From contig NZ_JABRWJ010000006.1 in the NCBI RefSeq assembly GCF_013266755.1, positions 1 to 64,000 of the forward strand: a DNA stretch of 64,000 nt, read 5' to 3'. The DNA is from Pseudaquabacterium terrae (GTDB lineage: Bacteria; Pseudomonadota; Gammaproteobacteria; Burkholderiales; Burkholderiaceae_C). The stretch's first letter is position 1. The number at the start of each line of letters is the position of its first letter. Both the position numbers and the translations under genes were made by a program. The notes below the pieces were generated by a model, which saw only the letters and a program-made list of their open reading frames with translations, did no database searches and was not told the origin of the DNA. This document shows, in pieces, positions 16,879-30,587 of this stretch.

Positions 16879-18036
16879 ATGGCATCGCTTGGGCACGTCA
16901 CGCCGCAGACGCTGGAATTCGCCGATCCGCTGCCGCTCAAGAGTGGCGCGTCGATCGGGCGTTATCAGCTCGTCTACGAAACCTACGGCACGCTGAACGC
17001 CGCGAAGAGCAATGCGGTGCTGGTGTGCCATGCGCTGAACGCCAGCCACCACGTCGCCGGCAGCTACGCCGGCCAGCCGAAGAGCGAAGGCTGGTGGGAC
17101 AACCTGGTCGGCCCGGGCAAGCCGCTGGACACCGACCGCTTCTTCGTCATCGGCGTCAACAACCTCGGCTCCTGCTTCGGCTCGACCGGCCCGATGCAGG
17201 TGAATCCGGACACCGGTCAACCCTGGGGCGCCGACTTCCCCGTAGTCACCGTCGAGGACTGGGTCGATGCGCAGGCGCGGCTGCTGGACCGGCTGGGCAT
17301 CACGCGGCTGGCCGCGGTGCTCGGCGGCAGCCTGGGCGGCATGCAGGCGCTGTCGTGGACGCTGCGTTACCCGCAGCGCGTCGGCCACTGCATCGCGGTG
17401 GCGACGGCGCCGAACCTGTCGGCGCAGAACATCGCCTTCAACGAAGTCGCGCGGCGGGCGATCATCACCGACCCCGATTTCCACGGCGGCCACTTCTATG
17501 CGCACGGCGTGCTGCCGCGGCGCGGGCTGCGCGTGGCGCGCATGATCGGCCACATCACCTACCTGTCGGACGACTCGATGGAGGAGAAGTTCGGCCGCAG
17601 CCTGCGCAACGGCAGCGTCGACGGCGCACCGCCCGAGCTCGGCTACTCGACGCAGGAGATCGAGTTCCAGATCGAGAGCTACCTGCGCTACCAGGGCGAC
17701 AAGTTCAGCGAGTACTTCGACGCCAACACGTATCTGCTGATCACCCGCGCGCTCGACTACTTCGACCCGGCGCGCGAACACGGCGGCGACCTGTCGCGCG
17801 CCTTCGCCGCGGCCCGCGCGCAGCGCTTCCTGGTCATCAGCTTCACGACCGACTGGCGCTTCCCGCCGGCGCGCTCGCGCGAGATCGTCAAGGCGCTGGT
17901 GGACAACCGCATCGACGTCAGCTACGCCGAGATCGAGGCGCCGCACGGCCACGATGCCTTCCTGCTCGAGGACCCGCGGTATCACGGCGTGCTGCGGGCG
18001 TATTTCGATCGCATTGCGGCGGAGCTGTCGATATGA
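16879..18036 (+). CDS. metX: Homoserine O-acyltransferase
   Basis: 385 residues, alpha/beta-hydrolase fold, cytoplasmic. It acylates L-homoserine (acetyl- or succinyl-CoA) as the first committed step of methionine synthesis. Visible family features: the nucleophile elbow GGSLGG (Ser at about 151), the Asp in TTDWRFP and the His in HGHDAF, plus SCFGSTGP and [10 protein letters not shown]. MetX enzymes of Burkholderiales are often succinyl-specific; the sequence alone does not decide this. Start 16879 is chosen because family members begin near M-x-S-x-G-x-V-x-PQT. An in-frame ATG at 16822 would add 19 residues encoded across the terminator hairpin. The stop overlaps the metW start by 4 bp. Controlled by the upstream SAM-II element. 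Confidence 0.93.
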   Translation: MASLGHVTPQTLEFADPLPLKSGASIGRYQLVYETYGTLNAAKSNAVLVCHALNASHHVAGSYAGQPKSEGWWDNLVGPGKPLDTDRFFVIGVNNLGSCFGSTGPMQVNPDTGQPWGADFPVVTVEDWVDAQARLLDRLGITRLAAVLGGSLGGMQALSWTLRYPQRVGHCIAVATAPNLSAQNIAFNEVARRAIITDPDFHGGHFYAHGVLPRRGLRVARMIGHITYLSDDSMEEKFGRSLRNGSVDGAPPELGYSTQEIEFQIESYLRYQGDKFSEYFDANTYLLITRALDYFDPAREHGGDLSRAFAAARAQRFLVISFTTDWRFPPARSREIVKALVDNRIDVSYAEIEAPHGHDAFLLEDPRYHGVLRAYFDRIAAELSI

Positions 18037-18617
18037 GTGAACGACGAGAGCTCGAAGTCATCGCCGAGCTGGTACCGGCCGGCTCGCGCGTGCTCGACCT
18101 CGGCTGCGGCGACGGCGCGCTGCTGGCCCACCTGTGCGAGAAGAAGGGCTGCTCGGGCTACGGCATCGAGATCGCCGATGCCAACGTGCTGGCCTGCGCG
18201 CGGCGCGGCGTCAACGTGATCCAGCTCAACCTCGAGGAAGGGCTGGCGCTGTTCGACGACGCCAGCTTCGACGTCGTGCTGCAGCTCGACACGCTGCAGC
18301 ACCTGCGCAACACCGAGAAGATGCTGCGCGAGACGGCGCGTGTCGGCCGCCTGGGCATCTTGAGCTTCCCGAACTTCGCGCACTGGCAGAACCGCTTCTC
18401 GATCCTGCGCGGCCGCATGCCGGTGACCAAGACGCTGCCCTACCAGTGGTACGACACGCCGAACATCCGCGTCGGCACGCACACCGATTTCGAGGTGCTG
18501 GCGCGCAAGAACGGCCTGCGCGTGCTCGACAGCTTCGGCCTGCACCGCGGCCAGCCGGTGCGGCGGATGCCGAACCTGCTGGCGACCGTCGCGGTGTTCA
18601 AGTTCGAAAGAGGCTGA
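18033..18617 (+). CDS. metW: MetW methyltransferase-fold protein
   Basis: 194 residues. Class I SAM-dependent methyltransferase fold with VLDLGCGDG at about residues 20-28, LQLDTLQHL in the middle and the MetW-typical [12 protein letters not shown] and [11 protein letters not shown]. MetW is always paired with MetX in many proteobacteria and is required for methionine synthesis there, though its exact reaction is unclear; a partner or activator role for MetX has been proposed. The ATG overlaps the metX stop (ATGA), so both are under the same riboswitch. Ends 6 bp before the convergent DUF937 gene. Confidence 0.93.
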   Translation: MSERRELEVIAELVPAGSRVLDLGCGDGALLAHLCEKKGCSGYGIEIADANVLACARRGVNVIQLNLEEGLALFDDASFDVVLQLDTLQHLRNTEKMLRETARVGRLGILSFPNFAHWQNRFSILRGRMPVTKTLPYQWYDTPNIRVGTHTDFEVLARKNGLRVLDSFGLHRGQPVRRMPNLLATVAVFKFERG

Positions 18618-18623
18618 GCGGCG

Positions 18624-19214
18624 TCAGCGCATCGCCTTGCCTGCCAGGCGCAGGATGTCGTCCAGCGCATTGCCGTCGCCGTTCATGTCGAGCATCGCGC
18701 CCAGTCCCGACCCGCCCGCGCCGCCGGTTCGGCCACCCAGCAGTCCACCCAGCAGGCCGCCGAGACCGCCGGCCTCGGGTTCCGCCTCGGGCTGCATTGC
18801 GGACGCGCCACCCTGCTTGGCCAGGAATCCGGTGACCAGCATGGCCAGCATCGGCAGCATCTTCTTCAGCAGTGCCGGGTCGATGCCCGATTGCGCCCCG
18901 GCGTTCTGCGCAACCGTACGGCTCACGTCCTTCGAGCCGAAGATCTGCCCCAGCACATCGTTGCCCGCGCTCACGTCGGTGGGCTGCGGCGACAGCACCT
19001 GATCGAGCAGGCCGCCGCCGCCGAGCTGGCCGAGCAGATCGCCCAACCCGCCGAGGCCGCCGGGCTGCGTTTGCGCCTGCTTCTTCAGGCCGCCCAGGAT
19101 GGCCGGCATCAGCGCCTCGGCGCCGCTGGCCGCCTGGTCCTCGCTGACGCCCAGCTCGCGGGCCACCGACTGGAGGCCGCCCATCTGGGCCAGGATGTCC
19201 GTGATCTGCTGCAT
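18624..19214 (-). CDS. DUF937/YidB-like protein
   Basis: 196 residues. Helical N-terminal DUF937 repeat (LAQMGGLQSVARELGVS, then MPAILGGLKK), Gly/Leu-rich linkers, and a C-terminal tail with DMNGDGNALDDIL. That tail resembles a calcium-binding EF-hand or dockerin-type loop (D-x-N-G-D-G-N). No signal peptide is seen. ATG 19214 is used because GGGAG lies about six bases upstream. Function unknown. It follows the DUF3597 gene after a 90-bp gap that holds strong hairpins, and converges with metW. Confidence 0.75.
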   Translation of the reverse strand: MQQITDILAQMGGLQSVARELGVSEDQAASGAEALMPAILGGLKKQAQTQPGGLGGLGDLLGQLGGGGLLDQVLSPQPTDVSAGNDVLGQIFGSKDVSRTVAQNAGAQSGIDPALLKKMLPMLAMLVTGFLAKQGGASAMQPEAEPEAGGLGGLLGGLLGGRTGGAGGSGLGAMLDMNGDGNALDDILRLAGKAMR

Positions 19215-19228
19215 GGCGTCTCCCGCTC

Positions 19229-19274
19229 TCAAGCAAATGTGGCTCTGCCACTTTGCTTGACCCCCCTCGGGGGG
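19229..19274. repeat. Strong intergenic palindrome plus C/G hairpin
   Basis: TCAAGCAAA (19229-19237) pairs with TTTGCTTGA (19252-19260), and inside it GTGGC pairs with GCCAC around TCT. The result is a nearly continuous 14-bp stem with a single unpaired T. It is followed at once by CCCCCC-TC-GGGGGG (19261-19274). The arrangement resembles dispersed intergenic palindromes common in comamonad-type genomes. It may also end transcription of the DUF3597 gene on the minus strand, although no clear U-tract follows. Confidence 0.6.
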
Positions 19275-19304
19275 CCTGACGCAAAGCGGCAGGTTTGGGG
19301 GTGC

Positions 19305-19706
19305 TCAGTCCAGCAGCTCGTTCGGCACGTTGCCGCCGTTGGCGGCGATCTGCGCGAGCACCGTCTTGTGCAGCCACATGTTCATCTTCGCCGAGTCGTC
19401 CATCAGCTCCGGCGGGCAACGCAGTTCGGTCGCGAGCTCCTTGCGTGCCGTGAAGCTGCTGTCGATGTCGAGCAGCTTGAGCAGGTCGACGATGGAGGTG
19501 CGCCAGTTCAGCTTCTGCGGATTCGCCGCCGCGCGCTGCTCGAGCTGGGCAACGACATCGACGACCGCGATCGGCTTGACCGCCGGCGCTGCAGGCGCCG
19601 CGCCCGGGCTCGGTGATGCGTCAGCCGAGGGCTGCGCGGGTGGGGCCTGCTCGGCATCACCGCCGCCGATGCCCAGCTTCTCGAGAATCTTGCTGAAGAA
19701 TCCCAT
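19305..19706 (-). CDS. DUF3597 protein
   Basis: 133 residues. A short amphipathic start (MGFFSKILEKLGIG) and an Ala/Pro-rich linker to about residue 44 precede a compact helical domain (VDVVAQLEQRAA, WRTSIVDLLKLLDIDSS, then ELRCP and MNMWLHKTVLAQIAANGGNVP). This is the pattern of the small LysM-associated/DUF3597 family. Function is unknown; no signal peptide or membrane segment. It stands alone between the kinase and the DUF937 gene, all on the minus strand. Confidence 0.75.
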   Translation of the reverse strand: MGFFSKILEKLGIGGGDAEQAPPAQPSADASPSPGAAPAAPAVKPIAVVDVVAQLEQRAAANPQKLNWRTSIVDLLKLLDIDSSFTARKELATELRCPPELMDDSAKMNMWLHKTVLAQIAANGGNVPNELLD

Positions 19707-19775
19707 GTCGCGCTCCTTGTGTGGCTGCGTCGATCCTACGCCGCATCACCTCGTGAAGCCGTGACAACCTGGGGA

Positions 19776-22259
<2,484 letters not shown>

Positions 22260-22328
22260 CAGGCTTGCCTCCGTGCTTCGCGCGGAGGTCGATTCTGAGC
22301 CGAGTTCGCCGCCGAGGCGACGGCCGAG

Positions 22329-23117
22329 CTACAGGCTGAAGTCGTAATCGATGATCAGTGGTGCGTGGTCCGAGAAGCGCTGATCCAGGAAGATCGCCTC
22401 GCGCGTCGCCTTCGCGGCGACGCCGGGCGTCGCCAGGTGGTAGTCGAGCCGCCAGCCGACGTTCTTCGCCCAGGCCTGGCCGCGGTTGCTCCACCAGGTG
22501 TATTGCTCGGGGTGCGGATTGAGGCGGCGGAACACGTCGACCAGGCCGGCCTCCTCGAGCAGGCGCGTCATCCAGGCTCGCTCGTCGGGCAGGAAGCCCG
22601 AATTCTTCTGGTTGCTGCGCCAGTTCTTCAGGTCGATTTCCTTGTGCGCGATGTTGACGTCGCCGACGAGGATGAATTCGCGCTCGGCCTTCAGCGCCAT
22701 CAGGTGCGGATACACGACGTCGAGAAAGCGGTACTTTGCCGCCTGGCGCTGCTCGCCCGACGAGCCGCTGGGGAAGTAACAGCTGATGATGCTCAGGCGG
22801 CGGCGGTCGGTGTCGAAGCGCGTCTCGACATAGCGGCCCTCGGCATCGAATTCGGGATTACCCAATCCCGCAATCACGGCCGAAGGCGGCTTGCGCGTGT
22901 AGAGCCCGACGCCGGAGTAGCCTTTCTTCTGCGCGAAGTGGAAATGCCCCTGCAATCCCGCGATCGTGTCGAAGCGGCCGGCCACATCCTCGGCCTGGGC
23001 CTTGACCTCCTGCACGCCCATACAATCGGCGCCCACCGCCTCCGCCCATGGGAGGAGGCCCTTGTTGGCGGCCGAACGGATGCCGTTCAGGTTCAGCGTG
23101 ACGAGACGAAATGCCAA
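22329..23117 (-). CDS. xthA: Exodeoxyribonuclease III / AP endonuclease
   Basis: 262 residues, EEP nuclease fold, cytoplasmic base-excision repair enzyme cleaving 5' of abasic sites. Motifs: [10 protein letters not shown], metal ligand Glu in [22 protein letters not shown], the RLDYHL strand and terminal SDHAPL. The start is most likely TTG at 23117, since GGAG lies five bases upstream and the beta strand [10 protein letters not shown] begins right after; this gives the normal family length of about 260. An earlier start would extend into the divergent pyrE region. Only 13 bp separate this start from that of pyrE, so each promoter must lie inside the neighbouring gene. Confidence 0.9.
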   Translation of the reverse strand: MAFRLVTLNLNGIRSAANKGLLPWAEAVGADCMGVQEVKAQAEDVAGRFDTIAGLQGHFHFAQKKGYSGVGLYTRKPPSAVIAGLGNPEFDAEGRYVETRFDTDRRRLSIISCYFPSGSSGEQRQAAKYRFLDVVYPHLMALKAEREFILVGDVNIAHKEIDLKNWRSNQKNSGFLPDERAWMTRLLEEAGLVDVFRRLNPHPEQYTWWSNRGQAWAKNVGWRLDYHLATPGVAAKATREAIFLDQRFSDHAPLIIDYDFSL

Positions 23118-23130
23118 GGTGACTCCAACG

Positions 23131-23841
23131 ATGTCTTCGATGCCGCCTCCCACCTCGCGCGACACGCTGGCCAGCGACGAGCTGGCGCAGGACTTCGTCC
23201 GCTTCTCGGTCGAGGCCGGCGTGCTGCGCTTCGGGGAGTTCAAGACCAAGGCCGGGCGGCTGTCGCCCTACTTCTTCAACGCCGGCCTGTTCGACGACGG
23301 CGCCAAGCTGGGCCGTCTGGCGGGATTTTATGCACGCCGGCTGCTCGACTCGGGCCTGCAGTTCGACATGCTGTTCGGCCCCGCGTACAAGGGCATCCCG
23401 CTTGCCGCGGCGGTTGCCATCGAGCTGGCGCGGCTGGGGCGCAACGCACCCTTTGCTTACAACCGCAAGGAAGCCAAGGACCACGGCGAGGGCGGCACGC
23501 TGGTCGGCGCGCCGGTGCGCGGCCGCGTTGTCATCATCGACGACGTGATTTCAGCGGGGACCTCGGTGCGTGAATCGATCTCGATGATCCAGACCGCCGG
23601 CGCGACACCGGCCGGCGTGCTGATTGCGCTCGACCGCCAGGAACGCGCGGCCGAGGGCACGCAGGAGCTGGCGTGGTCGGCAGTGCAGTTCGTGCGCGAT
23701 CGGCTGCAGCTGCCGGTGGTGGCCATCGCCACGCTGGCCGACCTGCTGCAGACGCTGTCGAACACGGCCGACCCGGCGCTGGCCGAACACGCGGCGCCGA
23801 TCGCCGCCTACCGCGACCGCTACGGCGTCGCCGCGCACTGA
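23131..23841 (+). CDS. pyrE: Orotate phosphoribosyltransferase
   Basis: 236 residues. Transfers phosphoribose from PRPP to orotate in de novo pyrimidine synthesis. Features: [50 protein letters not shown] and the PRPP loop [13 protein letters not shown] (about 133-145). Start ATG 23131 is used; ATG 23140 is an alternative, removing three residues. Neither has a textbook ribosome site; AAGGTGA sits about nine bases upstream of the first. Divergent from xthA, and followed after 5 bp by the DUF4124 gene on the same strand. Confidence 0.95.
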   Translation: MSSMPPPTSRDTLASDELAQDFVRFSVEAGVLRFGEFKTKAGRLSPYFFNAGLFDDGAKLGRLAGFYARRLLDSGLQFDMLFGPAYKGIPLAAAVAIELARLGRNAPFAYNRKEAKDHGEGGTLVGAPVRGRVVIIDDVISAGTSVRESISMIQTAGATPAGVLIALDRQERAAEGTQELAWSAVQFVRDRLQLPVVAIATLADLLQTLSNTADPALAEHAAPIAAYRDRYGVAAH

Positions 23842-24516
23842 GCACCATGGGCGGCCGGCTGTTGTTGCTGCTCGCCACGCTGGGCGCCGCCGGCCTCGCG
23901 TCGGCCCAGGGCGCGGGCCCGGCGGCTTCGGCGGCCGGCATCTACACCTGCACCGACGACAACGGCCGCCGCCTGACCTCCGATCGGCCGATCCCGGCCT
24001 GCGTCGGCAAGGAACAGCGCGAGTTGAACCGCGACGGCTCGCTGCGCCGCATCGTGCCGCCGACGCTGTCGGCCGAGGAACGCGCCGAGCGCGAGGCCAC
24101 CGAACGCCGCATGGCGCTGGTGCGCGCCGCGCAAGCCGACGCGGTGCGGCGCGACCGCAACCTGGTGGCGCGCTTTCCGGACGAGGCGGCGCACCGCAAG
24201 GCGCGCGAGGCCGCGCTCGACACGGTGCGCGTCGCGATGAAGACCACCGAGCAGCGCAAGCTGGAGCTCGCCGCGGAGCGCAAGCCCCTGAACGAAGAAG
24301 CCGAGTTCTACAAGGGCAAGAACCTGCCGGCCAAGCTGAGGCAGCAGATCGACGCCAACGACGCCGCCGTCGATGCGCAGCGCGACGCCGTGTCCAATCA
24401 GGAAGCCGAGCTGGTGCGCATCAACAAGCTCTACGACGAGGAGCTCGCCCGCCTGCGCAAGCTGTGGGGCGGCGCGCAGCCCGGATCGCTGCCGGTGGCG
24501 GCGCCCGCCGCCGCCG

Positions 24517-25991
<1,475 letters not shown>

Positions 25992-25995
<4 letters not shown>

Positions 25996-27473
25996 GTGGG
26001 GGAACGGCGGTGCCAGTCGGTCGCCTGCTGGAACGCGTGGGCCGCGTGCAGCAGCGGGCCTTCGGCGAAGTAGTTGCCTATCAGCTGCAGGCCGACCGGC
26101 ATGCCGTGCTCGCCGAAGCCGGCGGGCAGGCTCATGCCGGGCAGCCCGGCCAGGCTGGCGGGCAGCGTGAAGATGTCGGCGAGGTAGGCCTTCACCGGGT
26201 CGTCACCTTGTTCGCCGAGCTTCCAGGCGACGCTCGGCGCCACCGGGCCGGCGATCAGGTCGCAGTCGGCGAAGCAGCGCTGGAAGTCGTCGGCGATCAT
26301 GCGGCGCAGCTTCTGCGCCTGCAGGTAGTACGCGTCGTAGTAGCCGTGGCTGAGCACGTAGGTGCCGATCATGATGCGGCGCTTGACCTCGGCACCGAAC
26401 CCCTCCGCCCGCGTCTTCTTGTACATGTCGAGCAGGTCGGTGTACTGCGCCGCGCGGTGGCCGAACTTGACGCCGTCGAAGCGCGACAGGTTCGAGCTCG
26501 CCTCGGCCGGCGCGATGATGTAGTAGACGGGAATGGACAGCTCGGTGCGCGGCAGGCTGACGTCGACCAGCGTGGCGCCGAGCTTCTCGAGCTCGCTGAG
26601 CGCCGCACGCAGTGCACCGTTCACATCGGCGGCCAGCGTGGCCGGGAAGAATTCCTTCGGCAGCCCGATGCGCAGGCCTTCGAGCGGCCGCGCGGCGCTG
26701 GCGCCGGCGCGCGCTTGCAGCATCTGCGCATGGAAGTCCTGCGGCGCTCGCTCGGCGCTGGTCGAGTCGCGCTCGTCGAAGCCGCTCATCGCCGACAGCA
26801 GCAGCGCGCAGTCTTCGGCCGAACGCGCCAGCGGGCCGGCCTGGTCCAGGCTGGACGCGAAGGCGATCATCCCGTAGCGCGAGCAGACGCCGTAGGTCGG
26901 CTTGATGCCGGTGACGCCGGTGAACGCGGCCGGCTGGCGGATCGAGCCGCCGGTGTCGGTACCGGTGGCGGCGGGAACCAGCCGTGCGGCCACCGCGGCG
27001 GCTGAGCCGCCCGACGAGCCGCCGGGCACCCGCCCGAGGTCCCAGGGGTTCAGCGCCGGGCCATAGGCCGAGTTCTCGTTGCCCGAGCCCATCGCGAACT
27101 CGTCGCAGTTCAGCTTGCCCAGGCTGATGGTGCCGGCGGCCTTCAGCCGGGCGATCACCGTGGCGTCGAAGGGGCTGCGGTAGCCGGCGAGCATCTTCGA
27201 GCCGGCGGTCGTCGGCGCGTCAACGGTGACGAAGATGTCCTTGTGGGCCATCGGCACGCCGAGCAGCGGCGCGGTGTCGCCCGCGGCACGCCGCGCATCG
27301 GCAGCCCGCGCGGCGGCATGCGCGCCCTCGGCATCGATCTGCAGGAAGGCGCCCAATCGTGACTGGCTGTCGATGCGCGCGAGCAGATGTGTCACGAGCT
27401 CATCACTGGATACCTCGCGTGCGGCCAGCGCGCGGGCCAGCTCGGCCACGCCAAGGTCGTGCAGCGCGGTCAT
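25992..27473 (-). CDS. gatA: Asp-tRNA(Asn)/Glu-tRNA(Gln) amidotransferase subunit A
   Basis: 493 residues, amidase-signature glutaminase that supplies ammonia to GatB. The Ser-cisSer-Lys triad is visible: Lys at about 78 (PMAHKDIF), the Ser pair in GGSSGGS (about 153-154) and the nucleophile Ser in [10 protein letters not shown] (about 177). ATG 27473 is chosen because it overlaps the gatC stop by 4 bp, the pattern also used between gatA and gatB, and because family members start with a short Leu/Ala helix there. Complete and typical in length. Confidence 0.96.
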
Positions 27474-27769
27474 TCGATGACCCTCGGCACCAGGAACAAG
27501 CCATCCTCGACGACCGGCGCGCTGCACTGGTTGACCGCGCGCTCGTCGGTCTCGGTGACGACGTCCTCGCGCAGGCGCAACGCCACCTCGCGCACCGCCG
27601 ACAGTGGCGTGTACAGCGGCTCGACGCCGCTGGTGTCGACGCTGCCCATCTGTTCGACGTGCGAGAAGAAGCCGTTGAGCTGCGCCAGCATCAGGCGCTC
27701 TTCATCGGGGGTCAGTGCGAGCCGCGCCAGATGGGCGATCCGGCTCACGTCCACGGGGGTCAGGGGCAT
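27470..27769 (-). CDS. gatC: Asp-tRNA(Asn)/Glu-tRNA(Gln) amidotransferase subunit C
   Basis: 99 residues. Small helical subunit that wraps the GatA-GatB interface. [17 protein letters not shown] at the N-terminus and the PLRED-like LRLREDVV near the C-terminus are the usual landmarks. First gene of the gatC-gatA-gatB operon, coupled to gatA by a 4-bp overlap. It is divergent from mreB, with 254 bp between the two starts. Confidence 0.95.
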   Translation of the reverse strand: MPLTPVDVSRIAHLARLALTPDEERLMLAQLNGFFSHVEQMGSVDTSGVEPLYTPLSAVREVALRLREDVVTETDERAVNQCSAPVVEDGLFLVPRVIE

Positions 27770-27831
27770 CGGGATGAGGGCGGTGCGTTACGTCCTGCAG
27801 CGGGTTTGCAAGAGCGGAAATCCGAGGGTGA

Positions 27832-29067
<1,236 letters not shown>

Positions 29068-29124
29068 GGTTCATGCTGCGCTGATCCACGAGATCGGTGC
29101 AGCGACACCACGGCGGCCACCACC

Positions 29125-30072
29125 ATGCCTCTGGGTACCCTGGACCGCACCCCGCCGCCGTTCTTCCGCCAAGGAACACCGGCGCTGACCAAGCTCGTGC
29201 TGTGCTCGGCGCTGGCCGTCTTCCTGATGGCCGCCGACAACCGCCTGAAGCTGACGCAGCCGCTGCGCGCCGCCGTCGCCACCGCGCTGCTGCCGGTGCA
29301 GCGGTCGCTGATGGTGCCGGTGAACCTGAGCTACACCGGCATCGATTACCTGCGCGGGCTGCAACGCGCGATCAGCGCCGAGAACAGCGTGCGCCGGCTG
29401 ATGGCGAGCCAGGCCGAGCGCGCCGCCCGCGGCGACCAATTGGCGCTGGAAAACACCCGCTTGCGCGCGCTGCTCGACCTGCGCCCGGCGCTGCAGGTGA
29501 AATCGATCTCCGCCGAGGTGATGTACGAAGCGGCCGATCCGTACTCGCGCAAGGCCTACATCGACCGCGGCGCGACGCACGGCATCGTGCTCGGCGCGCC
29601 GGTGATCAACGAGGCCGGCGTGCTCGGCCAGGTGACGCGCGTCTTTCCGCTCAATTCGATGGTCACGCTGCTGACCGACAAGGACGCGGCGATTCCGGTG
29701 CTGAACGCACGCAGCCAGCAGCGCAGCGCGGCGTTCGGCGGCGCTGCGGGCGGCCTGCTCGAGCTGCGCTTCATGGCCGGCAATGCCGACGTGCAGGTCG
29801 GCGACAAGCTCGTCACCTCGGGCGTCGACGGCGTCTACCCCGCGGGGCTGGCGGTCGCGCAGATCAGCCGCATCGACCGCAAGGTCGACTCCGGTTTCGC
29901 GCACATCCTGCTGGCGCCGGCCGCGGCGATCGACGGCGTGCGCCATGTGCTGGTGCTGGAGCCGCTGTCGGTGCAGCTGCCGCCGCCACCGGAACCGGCC
30001 CCGACGCCGGCCAAGCCGAGCCACCGGACCAAGGCGGGCGCCAAGCCCTCTGCATCGGGGGCAGCACCATGA
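29125..30072 (+). CDS. mreC: Rod-shape-determining protein MreC
   Basis: 315 residues. A membrane helix at about residues 21-40, a periplasmic coiled coil (about 75-115, with ENSVRRLMASQAERAAR) and two six-stranded barrel halves (VMYEAADPYSRKAYIDRG to about residue 285). A Pro-rich tail follows (PPPPEPAPTPAKP). MreC binds PBP2 and activates the elongasome. The stop overlaps mreD by 4 bp. The proline tail is longer than in E. coli but common in Burkholderiales. Confidence 0.95.
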   Translation: MPLGTLDRTPPPFFRQGTPALTKLVLCSALAVFLMAADNRLKLTQPLRAAVATALLPVQRSLMVPVNLSYTGIDYLRGLQRAISAENSVRRLMASQAERAARGDQLALENTRLRALLDLRPALQVKSISAEVMYEAADPYSRKAYIDRGATHGIVLGAPVINEAGVLGQVTRVFPLNSMVTLLTDKDAAIPVLNARSQQRSAAFGGAAGGLLELRFMAGNADVQVGDKLVTSGVDGVYPAGLAVAQISRIDRKVDSGFAHILLAPAAAIDGVRHVLVLEPLSVQLPPPPEPAPTPAKPSHRTKAGAKPSASGAAP

Positions 30073-30587
30073 TCATGCCGCGCGGCTCCGAGCTGCTGCT
30101 GCCGGCGAACCCGATGTTCATCGGGCTGTCGCTGCTGCTCGCGCTGGCGCTCGAGATGCTGCCGATCGGCCGTCACGCCGCGTCGCCCGACCTGCTGGCG
30201 CTGGTGCTGGTGTTCTGGATCGTGCACCAGCCGCAGCGCGTCGGCGTCGGCCTGGGCTTCATCTTCGGGCTGCTGATGGACGTGCACGAAGGCGCGGTGC
30301 TCGGCCAGCACGCGCTGGCCTACACGCTGCTGGCGTTCTTCGCGGTCAGCATTCACCGGCGCCTGCTGTGGTTTTCGGTGCCGTCGCAGGCGCTGCAGAT
30401 CCTGCCGCTGTTCGCCGCGGCCCATGGCGTGTCGCTGGCCACGCGGCTGATCGTCGGCGGCATGTTCCCGGGCTGGTCGGTGATGTTGGCGCCGGTCTTC
30501 GAATCGCTGCTGTGGCCGGTGGTCGGCTGGCTGCTGCTGGCGCCGCAGCGCCGCGCACCGGACCCCGATGAGAACCGTCCGCTATGA
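30069..30587 (+). CDS. mreD: Rod-shape-determining protein MreD
   Basis: 172 residues with five or six hydrophobic helices covering most of the protein and the MreD-type GLGFIFGLLMDVHEGAVLG segment near the middle. Inner-membrane partner of MreC in cell elongation. ATG 30069 overlaps the mreC stop, and its own stop overlaps the mrdA start; both are ATGA junctions. Confidence 0.92.
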   Translation: MIMPRGSELLLPANPMFIGLSLLLALALEMLPIGRHAASPDLLALVLVFWIVHQPQRVGVGLGFIFGLLMDVHEGAVLGQHALAYTLLAFFAVSIHRRLLWFSVPSQALQILPLFAAAHGVSLATRLIVGGMFPGWSVMLAPVFESLLWPVVGWLLLAPQRRAPDPDENRPL

